Assembly: GCF_003711225.1 (NCBI RefSeq)
Contig: NZ_CP031030.1
Span: forward strand, 6,189,501 to 6,253,500
DNA length: 64,000 nt
From: Runella sp. SP2
Lineage (GTDB): Bacteria > Bacteroidota > Bacteroidia > Cytophagales > Spirosomataceae
Direction: 5' to 3'
Positions 41,963 to 51,121 of this stretch are shown one piece after another. The notes beneath the pieces are model-generated. The model was given only the letters and a program-made list of their open reading frames with translations, had not been told where the DNA came from and ran no database searches. The position numbers and the translations under genes were made by a program. The stretch's first letter is position 1. Each line of letters starts with the position of its first letter.

Positions 41963-42457
41963 ATGATACATACTTCCATAAAACTACTTTTAAGCGGAAT
42001 ACTGGTCCTTTTATTCGCTACTAAAGGGCTCCTCGCCCAAACCATCTCCGTCACGGGCGAAGTAAAAACGCCGCTGACCCTGACCGCCTCCGACCTTCAA
42101 GCATTAGAACGAGCCGAGCTAACTGCCAAAGACCGCGACGGCAAAGAGCACCGCTATGCGGGAGTACTGCTTACGACGGTTCTTCGCAAAGCAGGCGTAA
42201 CTTTGGGTGGAGAACTTCGCGGTGAAAATCTCTCAAAATACGTGATTGCCAAAGCGGGTGATGGCTACGAAGTGCTGTTTTCGTTAGCCGAGGTGGATGC
42301 TGAGTTTAGCGGACGTACTATTTTAGTGGCCGACTCGGCCGATGGTGCACCTTTGGCTCAGGGGGTAGGTCCGTTTCGCTTGGTAATACCCAACGAAAAA
42401 CGCCCTGCTCGCTGGATTCGGGAGTTAAAATCGCTCGAAATTCGATTTGCTAAATGA
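41963..42457 (+). CDS. Exported molybdopterin-binding-fold protein (sulfite-oxidase-like domain)
   Basis: This 164-aa protein has a signal peptide (to about A25, GLLAQ) and a small domain like the oxidoreductase molybdopterin-binding fold: ISVTGEVKTPLTLTASDLQAL, the HRYAGVLLTTVLRKAGV segment and VGPFRLVIPNEKRPARWIREL at its end. Such stand-alone periplasmic domains lack the catalytic Cys of full sulfite oxidases; no Cys is present here. They occur beside ModABC transporters in several Bacteroidota and Proteobacteria, so a role in binding molybdate, tungstate or a pterin is suspected. It heads the locus and carries its regulatory palindrome. Confidence 0.72.
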   Translation: MIHTSIKLLLSGILVLLFATKGLLAQTISVTGEVKTPLTLTASDLQALERAELTAKDRDGKEHRYAGVLLTTVLRKAGVTLGGELRGENLSKYVIAKAGDGYEVLFSLAEVDAEFSGRTILVADSADGAPLAQGVGPFRLVIPNEKRPARWIRELKSLEIRFAK

Positions 42458-42502
42458 TGTTTCTGCTTCGCGGTGTAATCGCAAATTAACAACGCCTTCC
42501 CA

Positions 42503-43582
42503 ATGCGATACTTTCCACTCCTAATAGCTTTGTTAGTTTTCTTTTCTTCTTTTTTGGTAGAAAAAAAGGGTAAACTGCATCCCTACAAGCTGGAGTATCC
42601 AACTTCATTTGGTAGTCGTTTCACGATTCCCGACGATAATCCGATGACCGAAGAAGGCGTGGCGCTGGGCCGAATGTTGTTTTATGAACCGCTGCTTTCC
42701 AGTACCAACACCGTCGCTTGTGCAAGTTGTCACAAACAAGCCAATGCTTTTTCGGACGACCGACAACTCAGTATCGGCGTATCAGGAACACCTACTCGTC
42801 GAAACTCCATGTCGCTGGTGAATCTGTTGTGGGTAAAGAACTTATTCTGGGACGGGCGCGCCAATGGTCTCGAAAATCAAGCGGTTTTTCCCCTGACTCA
42901 CCCCGATGAAATGGGGCAGTCGCTGGAGGCTTCGGCGAAAAAGTTGGCCAAAACGCGTCTGTATCCTCCGCTATTCCAAGAGGTATTTGGCACTTCTGTG
43001 ATTACGGGAGAACAAATCACCAAAGCGTTGGCGCAGTTTGAACGAACGTTGATTTCTGCTAATTCACCTTACGACCGCTCTTTAAAAGGTGAAACTACTC
43101 TTTCGGCTTCTGAGCAGCGGGGGCGAGATTTGTTCATGCGTGGGCCTGCTCCTGAGCGAGGTGTACGCGGGGGCAATTGCGCACATTGCCACGGAGGGGC
43201 TAAATTGATGCAGGAAGTATTTCATAACAATGGTCTTGATAGCATAGCCGTCGCGGACCGAGGAAGGCAAGAAATAACGACTGACGGACTGGATAACGGT
43301 CGTTTTCGAGTGGTAACTTTGCGAAATATTGCCCTGACGGCACCCTACATGCACGATGGCCGCTTTGCGAGTTTCGAGCAAGTACTTGATCACTACAACG
43401 AGCACTTTCATTTTAGCCCTAACCTTAGTCACGAGCTGAGAACTTCTCACAATGAACCCACTGGGCAGCGCTTGGGACTGACTTCTTCCGAAAAAAAGGA
43501 TATTATTGCGTTTTTACATACGTTAACGGATTCAACTTTTGTGACAAATCCTGCGTTTGCCAACCCTTTTAGAAAGCATTAA
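42503..43582 (+). CDS. Dihaem cytochrome-c peroxidase / MauG-family protein
   Basis: This 359-aa periplasmic protein has an N-terminal hydrophobic leader (about 1-18) and two c-type haem motifs: CASCH (C73-H77) in VACASCHKQANAFSDDR and CAHCH (about residue 226) in GGNCAHCHGGAKLM. RNSMSLVNLLWVKNLFWDGR and TLRNIALTAPYMHDGRF are hallmarks of the bacterial peroxidase/MauG family. It reduces peroxides or oxidises protein substrates. It lies 45 bp after the molybdopterin-fold gene and 7 bp before modA, so it is part of the same unit. Confidence 0.9.
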   Translation: MRYFPLLIALLVFFSSFLVEKKGKLHPYKLEYPTSFGSRFTIPDDNPMTEEGVALGRMLFYEPLLSSTNTVACASCHKQANAFSDDRQLSIGVSGTPTRRNSMSLVNLLWVKNLFWDGRANGLENQAVFPLTHPDEMGQSLEASAKKLAKTRLYPPLFQEVFGTSVITGEQITKALAQFERTLISANSPYDRSLKGETTLSASEQRGRDLFMRGPAPERGVRGGNCAHCHGGAKLMQEVFHNNGLDSIAVADRGRQEITTDGLDNGRFRVVTLRNIALTAPYMHDGRFASFEQVLDHYNEHFHFSPNLSHELRTSHNEPTGQRLGLTSSEKKDIIAFLHTLTDSTFVTNPAFANPFRKH

Positions 43583-43589
43583 CTACTGA

Positions 43590-44345
43590 ATGAAAAAAAT
43601 AATATTACTCTTGTGGCTCATTGTACCGCAATTGTATGCCCAAACGGTGCGTGTCGCCGTAGCGGCCAATGCCCAGTTTGTGATGGAGGAATTGGAGGCC
43701 GTTTTTGAGAAAGAAACGGGTGTAGAGCTTGAAACCATTATTAACTCTTCAGGAAAAATCACGACTCAAATCCAACAAGGAGCGCCGTTTGACGTGTTTT
43801 TGTCGGCTGATATGCACTATCCTGACGTGCTCTTTAAAGAAGGGTTAACCACGGCCGCTCCCAAGATTTATGCCTACGGAGCTTTGGTCGTTTGGGGCAT
43901 CGGAGCGACAAAGCCTACGAAAGATTTGTCGTTTTTGACCCAACCTTCCATTAAAAAAATCGCCATTGCCAACCCCAAGCTTGCGCCCTACGGAGTCGCG
44001 GCGCAGGAAGCCCTCAGGCATTATGGTTTGTTTGAAAAAACGCAAAGCAAGTGGGTCATGGGAGAAAGTATTTCGCAGGTCAATCAGTATATTTTATCGC
44101 AGGCTGTGGAGGTTGGTTTTACGGCCAAATCGGTAGTGCTCGACCCTTCGTTAAAAGGGCAGGGAACATGGATAGAAATAGACCCAAGAACCTACAGTCC
44201 GATTGCGCAAGGTGTGGTATTGCTCAAAAAGAAAAACGCTGAACCCAGTTTGGCCGCCCGTCGTTTTTATGATTTTTTGTTTAGTAAACGTGCACAAGCT
44301 ATTTTTCGGAAGTTTGGGTATCGAATCGTGACACAGCAAAAATGA
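43590..44345 (+). CDS. modA: Molybdate ABC transporter, substrate-binding protein
   Basis: This 251-aa periplasmic binding protein has a signal peptide (to A17, LYAQ) and the ModA fold: VRVAVAANAQFVMEELEAVF, INSSGKITTQIQQGAPFDVF, LSADMHYPD, which supply the Ser and backbone contacts to the oxyanion. IANPKLAPYGVAAQEAL and EVGFTAKSVV are further family segments. Its TGA overlaps the modB ATG (ATGA). It binds molybdate or tungstate; which one is not told by the sequence. Confidence 0.92.
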   Translation: MKKIILLLWLIVPQLYAQTVRVAVAANAQFVMEELEAVFEKETGVELETIINSSGKITTQIQQGAPFDVFLSADMHYPDVLFKEGLTTAAPKIYAYGALVVWGIGATKPTKDLSFLTQPSIKKIAIANPKLAPYGVAAQEALRHYGLFEKTQSKWVMGESISQVNQYILSQAVEVGFTAKSVVLDPSLKGQGTWIEIDPRTYSPIAQGVVLLKKKNAEPSLAARRFYDFLFSKRAQAIFRKFGYRIVTQQK

Positions 44346-45010
44346 TAAACATGGATTGGGAGCCGATTTGGCTTACGTTTCGTTTGGCAAGCATTACCAC
44401 GGTACTTCTGCTGTTGGTAGGGATACCGCTTGCGGCCTGGTTGTCGGCCACCAAAACTAAACTCAAACCTTTGATAGAGGCCATCATCAGTATGCCTTTG
44501 GTCTTACCGCCGTCGGTGTTGGGGTTTTATTTTTTATTGGCATTGAGTCCAAACAGTACCTTGGGGCAATTTTTGGAACAAACGTTCGATCTGCGACTGG
44601 TGTTTTCGTTTGAAGGGCTGGTTGTGGCATCAATGGTGTACAGCCTACCTTTTATGGTGCATCCAATTCAGGCGGGGCTTGAAAACTTGCCGCCATCGTG
44701 GCAGGAAGCCTCTTTTACCCTCGGCAAATCACGCACTACTACTTTGTTTCGGATTCTTTTGCCCAATAGTAAGCCTGCGCTGCTGACGGGTATTGTGCTG
44801 TCTTTTGCGCATACCATTGGTGAATTTGGGCTGGTGTTGATGATTGGCGGAAACCTACCAGGGCAAACGCGCGTAGCGTCGATAGCCATTTATGACGAGG
44901 TCGAAACGCTCAATTATGCCGCTGCGCACAGTTATGCCGCGTTATTGTTGGTTATTTCTTTGGTGATTTTAGTGCTTGTGTATCGTTTCAATAAACGCTT
45001 GACGGTATGA
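44342..45010 (+). CDS. modB: Molybdate ABC transporter permease
   Basis: This 222-aa inner-membrane protein has five to six helices and the ABC permease EAA loop (LPPSWQEASFTLGKSRTTTLFRILLPNSKPALLTG in parts). SMPLVLPPSVLGFYFLLAL and HTIGEFGLVLMIGGNLPG are strongly diagnostic of ModB. A second Met at 44351 could be the start, but ATG 44342 overlaps the modA stop and gives the usual coupling. It overlaps modC at its own stop (ATGA). Confidence 0.93.
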   Translation: MINMDWEPIWLTFRLASITTVLLLLVGIPLAAWLSATKTKLKPLIEAIISMPLVLPPSVLGFYFLLALSPNSTLGQFLEQTFDLRLVFSFEGLVVASMVYSLPFMVHPIQAGLENLPPSWQEASFTLGKSRTTTLFRILLPNSKPALLTGIVLSFAHTIGEFGLVLMIGGNLPGQTRVASIAIYDEVETLNYAAAHSYAALLLVISLVILVLVYRFNKRLTV

Positions 45011-45822
45011 TAGAACTTGACCTTCAGCTACCGCGCCTTTTTGCCGATGGTCGGGGAGAGCTACGGATTCAGCTTTCGTTGGAGTCGCATAGCTTGACGG
45101 CTTTGTACGGGGCGTCTGGGGCTGGAAAAACAACGCTTTTGCGTTTGTTAGCAGGTTTAGAAACCCCCGTTTCGGGACGGATTGTCGTGGATGGCGATAC
45201 GTGGCTGGACACTTCTTCCAAGATAAATGTACCCGTTCAGCAACGTTCCATTGGCTTTGTTTTTCAGGATTCGGCGCTTTTTCCTAACATGACTGTTCGC
45301 GAAAACTTGGCCTACGCTGCCGCGTCGACGAAAGATGCGTTGATTGATGAATTGCTGCAAAAAATTGGTTTAGAGTCGCTTGCGCACCGAAAGCCCGATG
45401 CGTTGTCGGGAGGGCAGCGGCAGCGAGTAGCGTTGGCGCGGGCGTTGGTACGGCGACCTAAGGTGTTGTTGTTGGACGAGCCATTTGCATCGCTTGATGC
45501 TACCACTGCTCAAAGCCTTCGTGAAGTATTAATGAGTTTGCACCAACAAGCCCAAACGACGACGTTGCTGGTGACCCATAATCAAGAAGACATTCGTCAG
45601 TTGGCCGACCGAAAGGTTGAACTGGAACGTGGACAGATAAAAGCGGACGAAAACAAAGCCCCTGAGCCCACGCCTGTGTGGGGTGTCATCACAAAATTAG
45701 ACCGTGAGAATGGTTACCTCGAAACCGATACGATGCAAATACGCTTTAGTGCTTCTGCTCCTTGGCCCAACGACTTGAAAGTGGGAGACGAGATGTCGTT
45801 GAGTTGGAAACGGCGAATTTAA
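45007..45822 (+). CDS. modC: Molybdate ABC transporter ATPase
   Basis: This 271-aa ATPase powers the ModAB importer. Walker A is GASGAGKTTLLRLLAG (34-49), the Q-loop follows in RSIGFVFQDSALFPNM, the signature is LSGGQRQRVALARAL, and Walker B is VLLLDEPFASLD with the switch His in LLVTHNQED. Residues about 215-271 form a short TOBE/MOP-like segment, smaller than in many ModC proteins (about 350 aa). It is the last gene of the unit; 82 bp separate it from the BI-1 gene. Confidence 0.92.
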   Translation: MIELDLQLPRLFADGRGELRIQLSLESHSLTALYGASGAGKTTLLRLLAGLETPVSGRIVVDGDTWLDTSSKINVPVQQRSIGFVFQDSALFPNMTVRENLAYAAASTKDALIDELLQKIGLESLAHRKPDALSGGQRQRVALARALVRRPKVLLLDEPFASLDATTAQSLREVLMSLHQQAQTTTLLVTHNQEDIRQLADRKVELERGQIKADENKAPEPTPVWGVITKLDRENGYLETDTMQIRFSASAPWPNDLKVGDEMSLSWKRRI

Positions 45823-45904
45823 TTCAACGAAAAAGTCTTTGAATTTTCCCAAAAACTGCATAAATTGTCGTTGACAAACGTTTTTTACAAAAAATAATCC
45901 AGCT

Positions 45905-46639
45905 ATGGCGAATCCAACCTTATCCGAAAAATCATTCATCAAAGCCGCCCAAGAAGGCATTGGGCAAGGAGCGATGACTGTCCAAGGTACAGTCAACAAA
46001 ATCATTTTATTAGGTGCATTGGTCATTGCCTCTGCTGTGGGCAGTTGGTTGTTGTTTGCCTCCAATCCTGCACTTATCATGCCTTTGGCCATCGGTGGCG
46101 CAATTGCGGGTTTCGTGATTGCCCTCATTTTGGCTTTTAAACAACAGCTAGCACCTACCTTGGCACCTATTTATGCCCTGGTTGAAGGGGTTTTTGTGGG
46201 AGGCATCACGTTGGTATTTGAAAGTATGTATCCAGGCATTGGCTTATCGGCGGTGCTGCTCACTTTTGCCATTTTGGCGGGGATGGTCGGTTTGTACAAA
46301 GCGGGCGTCATTCGGGCAACTCCCACGTTCAAACGGACGGTGATGGCAGCTACGGCGGGAGTGGCTATTTTTTACTTGGTTGCTATGGTACTGCGTATGT
46401 TCAGCATCGAAATGCCGCTTATTTACGATACAGGCTGGTTCGGAATCGGCTTTTCGTTGTTTGTGGTGGGGTTAGCAGCCTTCAATTTAGTACTTGACCT
46501 CGACAGAATCGAGCAAGGCGCGGCCTACGGTGCACCCAAATACATGGAATGGTACTGCGCGTTTGGGATGATTGTTACTATTGTATGGTTGTACATAGAA
46601 GTGCTTCGTTTGTTAGCCAAGCTCTCAAGCCGAGACTAA
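45905..46639 (+). CDS. Bax inhibitor-1 / YccA-family membrane protein
   Basis: This 244-aa protein has seven membrane helices after a polar N-terminus of about 30 residues. LAPIYALVEGVFVGGITLVFE and FNLVLDLDRIEQGAAYGAPKYMEWY, each read in parts, are the family signatures (the DLD and the KYMEWY end). Bacterial BI-1 proteins are proposed pH-sensitive calcium leak channels or protease partners. It stands alone with its own 82-bp upstream region; the CDF gene follows 8 bp later and may be co-transcribed. Confidence 0.9.
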   Translation: MANPTLSEKSFIKAAQEGIGQGAMTVQGTVNKIILLGALVIASAVGSWLLFASNPALIMPLAIGGAIAGFVIALILAFKQQLAPTLAPIYALVEGVFVGGITLVFESMYPGIGLSAVLLTFAILAGMVGLYKAGVIRATPTFKRTVMAATAGVAIFYLVAMVLRMFSIEMPLIYDTGWFGIGFSLFVVGLAAFNLVLDLDRIEQGAAYGAPKYMEWYCAFGMIVTIVWLYIEVLRLLAKLSSRD

Positions 46640-46647
46640 GTAGAACG

Positions 46648-47451
46648 ATGAAAATGCAAAAAACAAGGTTCAAAATAGGGAAAATGGATTGCCCATCCGA
46701 AGAACAAATGATACGGATGAAGTTGGCAGATTTGGCAATGATTGAGTCTCTTGATTTTAATATTCCTGACAGACAGCTGACGGTGTATCATACACAGGGC
46801 TATGATTCTATATTTCAACGCCTTGATAGCCTGAAGTTTGATACATCGGTCATAGATAGTGTTGTGGCGGAGGGTTATCAAAAAGCATTAGAGGAGTTGG
46901 GACAGGAGCGAAGGCTACTTTGGCAAGTTTTAGCGATTAACATGCTGTTTTTTGTACTAGAACTCATAACAGGCGTCATTTCTAATTCGATGGGGCTGGT
47001 CGCAGATAGCTTAGACATGCTTGCCGACAGTATCGTTTATGGCCTTGCGCTTTTTGCTGTCGGCGGAGCTATCGCGCGAAAGAAAAATAGTGCAAAAGCT
47101 GCTGGGTATTTGCAAATGGTACTGGCAATCGTTGGTTTTGTGGAAGTAGTCCGACGTTTTCTTGGGTTTGAAGAGGTGCCCGCTTTCCAAACAATGATTG
47201 TTGTTTCAATGTTAGCCTTGATGGGGAATGGGCTTTGTTTGTATTTATTGCAAAAAAGTAAAAGTAGCGAGGTCCACATGAAAGCAAGTATGATTTTTAC
47301 ATCCAATGATGTGATTGTAAATATTGGGGTGATGCTTGCGGGGGGACTGGTGTATTTGACTAACTCTAAGTACCCCGATTTGATTGTTGGTACAATCGTT
47401 TTTGTTATCGTTGGACAAGGAGCGTATAAAATTTTTAGCTTATCAAAATAA
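46648..47451 (+). CDS. Cation-efflux (CDF) transporter with N-terminal HMA-like domain
   Basis: This 267-aa protein has a metal-binding-like domain in residues 1-75 (FKIGKMDCPSEEQMIR, a single Cys in place of the CXXC pair) and then a six-helix CDF core: LITGVISNSMGLVADSLDMLADSIVYGLALF in parts carries the transport-site Asp residues (VADSLDMLADS), and IFTSNDVIVNIGVML the second pair. The cytosolic C-terminal domain of most CDF proteins is missing. ATG 46648 begins the conserved region; a longer frame upstream overlaps the BI-1 gene. The coding sequence is more A/T-rich than its neighbours, which fits a later arrival. Metal not known. Confidence 0.85.
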   Translation: MKMQKTRFKIGKMDCPSEEQMIRMKLADLAMIESLDFNIPDRQLTVYHTQGYDSIFQRLDSLKFDTSVIDSVVAEGYQKALEELGQERRLLWQVLAINMLFFVLELITGVISNSMGLVADSLDMLADSIVYGLALFAVGGAIARKKNSAKAAGYLQMVLAIVGFVEVVRRFLGFEEVPAFQTMIVVSMLALMGNGLCLYLLQKSKSSEVHMKASMIFTSNDVIVNIGVMLAGGLVYLTNSKYPDLIVGTIVFVIVGQGAYKIFSLSK

Positions 47452-47482
47452 CCAAAGTGCGAAACCAATAGCAGCAGTTACA

Positions 47483-47515
47483 AAAACGTCAGGCGATTTG
47501 TCTGACGTTTTTTTT
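47483..47515 (+). terminator. Intrinsic terminator of the CDF gene
   Basis: AAAACGTCAG (47483-47492) pairs with CTGACGTTTT (47502-47511), followed by further T residues. Confidence 0.7.
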
Positions 47516-47859
47516 GAAGTAAAATTGAAATAGTACTAAAAGATGTGTTGTGAAAAAGAAGTTACTTAGAAAGTTTACTTATATTCTTTTGATTGAAATT
47601 TTAGCTTATAATTTAATAAATAAATAATTTGATTTTTTAAACATATTTAGAATAATCATTGGAAAACATTACAAATCACCATAAACTTGCGCAATAATAG
47701 TGCCAAGCAACAAAAGATTTTTCGCTCTTTGTAATTACATATTTTAATTCTGAATGGCCGCAACTATGTAAGAATTAAGCCTCTCTTGTACATACTATTT
47801 GCAAGGGAAAATTATTGGAAAATTACCATTATTACCCAATAACTTAATATAGTTCGCCC
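47516..47859. other. A/T-rich gene-free stretch before the second SusC gene
   Basis: About 340 bp with much lower G+C than the genes around it. No open frame, hairpin repeat or exact TAnnTTTG was found. TACTATTTG near 47789 is one base off the -7 consensus and could be the susC promoter. Otherwise nothing is seen. Confidence 0.35.
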
Positions 47860-50800
47860 ATGAGAAATTTTTTATCCACTCTCTGTTTAGTAGGTGCGAT
47901 GCTGACATGCTTGGTCAGTCACGCACAAGACCGTGTGTTGAAAGGAAAAGTCCTTGACAAAGACGGTGCTCCCCTTCCTGGAACAAGTATCGTCATCAAA
48001 GGTTCTGACCGAGGTACTTCGGCCAGTTCTACGGGAGAGTTTAGCCTCTCTGCTCCTCCGAGTGCTACGACTTTAGTGTTTTCTTTTATTGGCTACAAGC
48101 CCCAAGAAATGGCTATCGGCGCGCAAACTTCGTTCAGTATTACAATGCTAGAAGATGCGTCCATTTTGAACGAAGTCGTTGTTACTGCCTTGGGGATTGC
48201 CCGTGAAAAGAAAGCCTTGGGCTATTCGGTCCAAGAAGTAAGTGGAAAACAAATGACACAAGCTCGGACCACCAACTTCGTCAATGCCTTGGCTGGTAAA
48301 GTGGCTGGGGTACAAATTACGGGTTCGAACGGTGCGCCAGGGGCTTCGTCGCGGATTTTGATTCGTGGAACAAGCTCAATTGGTAGCAACAACCAGCCCC
48401 TTTTTGTGGTTGACGGTGTGCCCATCGACAACGGTAACTACGGCTCAGGAACGGGCGTTGACTACGGAAACGGTGCCGCGTCGATTAACCCCGATGATAT
48501 TGAAAACGTAAGCGTATTGAAAGGGCCAAGCGCGGCGGCTTTGTACGGTTCGCGCGGGGCTAATGGCGTTATTTTGATTACGACCAAAAGCGGAAAAGGC
48601 GCGAAAGGTATTGGCGTTTCGGTCAACTCTAACACCGCTTTTGATACGCCTTTCCGACTTCCTGAATGGCAAAATGAGTACGGTCAAGGAAACAAAGGCT
48701 TGTTTTCGTTTGTGGATGGAACGGGCAAAGGCGTCAACGACGGGGTGGACGAAAGCTGGGGGCCTAAAATGGACGGTCGCTTACTTCCACAGTTTGATTC
48801 GCCGCTGGATGCCAATGGCGTTCGTACGGCGACTCCGTTTGTGCCTCATCCTGATAATGTTACAAACTTTTTTAACGTTGGTAAAACCTACACCAACAAT
48901 ATCGCCATCACGGGCGGAAACGACAAAGGCGATTTCCGCCTTTCGTTTACCAATTTGAGCCAAACGGGAATTTTACCAAATACTGATTACAAACGCCGTA
49001 CGGTTTCGTTGAATGCGGGTTGGAATTTGACCAAAAAATTGAGCATTCGTGCAACGGGTAATTACGTCGTGGATGGTAGTGATAATCGTACTAACTGGGG
49101 GCTTTACTTTATTTGGTTTGGCCGCCAAGTGGATATTGAAAAGCTGAAAAATTATCAAGCACCTAACAGTGTGTATCAGTACAACTGGAACTATAATTAT
49201 TGGACAAACCCGTACTACGTGTTGAATTTGAGTACGAAGTTTAACCAACGCGACCGCGTATATGGAAACCTAGCTGCTACCTATAAATTTAACGACTGGT
49301 TGACATTGACAGGGCGTTCAGGAACCGATGTATATATTGACCGCCGCAAAACCAAAAATGCCGCCCGTATCGACAACCTCAACGGTGCAAAACAGTATGA
49401 CAGCTACAACGAAGAGCAGATTTTTATTCGTGAATCGAACTCGGATGTATTGTTGAGCGCGACACGTAAGTTTGGTGATTTTGACGTGTCGGCCAACGTG
49501 GGTGCTAACCACCGTAGTAATTATTACCAACGGAATTACATGGGAGCGACCGAATTGGCCATTCCGCGCGTGTGGAACCTCGGGAACTCTCGCCAAGCAA
49601 AGGTGGCTGACAACTCATTCTCCGAAAAAGCAGTAAACAGTGTTTATGCGGCGGCTAACTTCGGTTATCGCAATTATCTTTTCTTGGATTTGACGGCACG
49701 AAACGACTGGTCGAGTACCTTGCCTGCCAACAACCGCTCGTATTTCTACCCATCGGCGGCATTGAGTGCCATTGTAACCGACATTTTGGGCCTAAACTCA
49801 CCTGTATTATCATTTGCCAAATTACGCGCAGGGATTGCCCGCGTAGGGAACGACACCGATGCCTATCGTTTGATTCAAGCCTACAAGTACGAAAACCCTT
49901 GGGGCAGTACGCCTTCGTTGTCAGAAAACAACGCGATGTTGAACGCTTCCCTCAAACCAGAGTTGACAAACTCGTACGAAATTGGGGCTGAATTTAAGTT
50001 TTGGCGCAACCGCGTAGGTTTGGATGTAACGTACTACAACAAACAGTCGTCGAACCAGATTTTGGACGTTAATATCTCACAAACAACGGGTTTTAACTCA
50101 AAACTGTTGAATGCTGGGAAAATTGAGAACAAAGGAATTGAAGTACAACTCAGCGCCACACCTGTGAAGGTGCGTGATTTTCAGTGGGATGTGGCAGTCA
50201 ACTGGGCGCGAAACCAAAACAAAGTAATCGAATTGGCAGATGGCCTAACAACCTACACTTTAGGAACCGTTCGCGGTATGACAATCGAAGCGCGTGTGGG
50301 ACAGCCTTATGGTACGTTCTTCGGACAAGGTTTTGCCCGTGACCCGAGCGGTAACATCATTTACGACAAAAGTGGTTATCCAACCCTCAACCCAACTCGC
50401 CGTATCTTAGGAAGTTTCACACCAAAATGGTTAGGCGGTTTACAGAATACCTTTACGTACAAGAGTGTCTCGTTGAGTACCTTGATTGATGTGAAATACG
50501 GTGGTGATATTTTCTCGCAAAGTGTGAATATCGGTCGCTATACAGGTGTATTGGCCGAAACGGTATTAGGGCGTGAAACAGGAATCGTTGGCGAAGGCGT
50601 TGTGAACACAGGCACGACCACCGAACCTGTCTATGTGCCAAATACAAAGAATATTTCGTCGGAAGAGTGGCACCACAAATACTACGCATTGACCAACAAC
50701 GAAATGACGATTTTTGATGGTAGCTATGTAAAACTTCGTGAAGTGAGATTGAGTTATGTGCTTAACAATCAGTTAATTAAAAAGCTGCCTGTGCGTGATA

Positions 50801-50964
50801 TTACGGTATCGGTCGTAGGACGTAACCTCTGGTTGATTCACAGTAATGTGCCACACATCGATCCTGAAACCAGCTTCTACAACGATGGCAATTTGCAGGG
50901 AATCGAGAACGGTCAAATTCCAACAACCCGCTCGGTTGGTTTTAACATCAGTTTTAGCTTGTAA
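47860..50964 (+). CDS. SusC/RagA-family TonB-linked outer-membrane transporter (second)
   Basis: This 1034-aa protein has a signal peptide (to about A22, SHAQD), a carboxypeptidase-regulatory-like domain (LKGKVLDKDGAPLPGTSIV), the TonB-box-like ILNEVVVTALG, a plug (ALAGKVAGVQITGSNGAPG, VDGVPIDNG, VLKGPSAAALYGSRGANG) and a barrel ending in ...SFSL. It lacks any neighbouring glycoside hydrolase, and the nearest hydrolase is an M19 dipeptidase after the SusD gene, so peptides are as likely a cargo as sugars. It pairs with the SusD-like gene 157 bp downstream, past a set of GTCTGAC repeats. Confidence 0.93.
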   Translation: MRNFLSTLCLVGAMLTCLVSHAQDRVLKGKVLDKDGAPLPGTSIVIKGSDRGTSASSTGEFSLSAPPSATTLVFSFIGYKPQEMAIGAQTSFSITMLEDASILNEVVVTALGIAREKKALGYSVQEVSGKQMTQARTTNFVNALAGKVAGVQITGSNGAPGASSRILIRGTSSIGSNNQPLFVVDGVPIDNGNYGSGTGVDYGNGAASINPDDIENVSVLKGPSAAALYGSRGANGVILITTKSGKGAKGIGVSVNSNTAFDTPFRLPEWQNEYGQGNKGLFSFVDGTGKGVNDGVDESWGPKMDGRLLPQFDSPLDANGVRTATPFVPHPDNVTNFFNVGKTYTNNIAITGGNDKGDFRLSFTNLSQTGILPNTDYKRRTVSLNAGWNLTKKLSIRATGNYVVDGSDNRTNWGLYFIWFGRQVDIEKLKNYQAPNSVYQYNWNYNYWTNPYYVLNLSTKFNQRDRVYGNLAATYKFNDWLTLTGRSGTDVYIDRRKTKNAARIDNLNGAKQYDSYNEEQIFIRESNSDVLLSATRKFGDFDVSANVGANHRSNYYQRNYMGATELAIPRVWNLGNSRQAKVADNSFSEKAVNSVYAAANFGYRNYLFLDLTARNDWSSTLPANNRSYFYPSAALSAIVTDILGLNSPVLSFAKLRAGIARVGNDTDAYRLIQAYKYENPWGSTPSLSENNAMLNASLKPELTNSYEIGAEFKFWRNRVGLDVTYYNKQSSNQILDVNISQTTGFNSKLLNAGKIENKGIEVQLSATPVKVRDFQWDVAVNWARNQNKVIELADGLTTYTLGTVRGMTIEARVGQPYGTFFGQGFARDPSGNIIYDKSGYPTLNPTRRILGSFTPKWLGGLQNTFTYKSVSLSTLIDVKYGGDIFSQSVNIGRYTGVLAETVLGRETGIVGEGVVNTGTTTEPVYVPNTKNISSEEWHHKYYALTNNEMTIFDGSYVKLREVRLSYVLNNQLIKKLPVRDITVSVVGRNLWLIHSNVPHIDPETSFYNDGNLQGIENGQIPTTRSVGFNISFSL

Positions 50965-50972
50965 AGGTGTCA

Positions 50973-51106
50973 AGGTCAGACGGTAGTCAGACCGTATTTC
51001 CATTGGTTTGGTTGTCGTTTGACCTATCACATAATCATCGGTCTGACTGTCGTCTGACCTCAGATAAAAAGTTACGGTCTGACTGTCGTCTGACCTATCA
51101 CATAAT
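50973..51106. repeat. GTCTGAC repeats between susC and susD
   Basis: Core GTCTGAC-TGTC-GTCTGAC occurs at 51039-51060 and 51075-51096; a degenerate copy lies at 51005-51035 and an inverted one (GTCAGAC-GGTA-GTCAGAC) at 50973-50995. Copies at 51005 and 51075 also share the trailer CTATCACATAAT. The inverted copy can pair with either downstream copy to make a long hairpin. Confidence 0.65.
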
Positions 51107-51121
51107 TTTTCTATTACGACA

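Noticed and set aside
47516..47859. Possible small RNA or gene in the A/T-rich gap
   Set aside because: No hairpin beyond the CDF terminator, no frame and no exact promoter motif.
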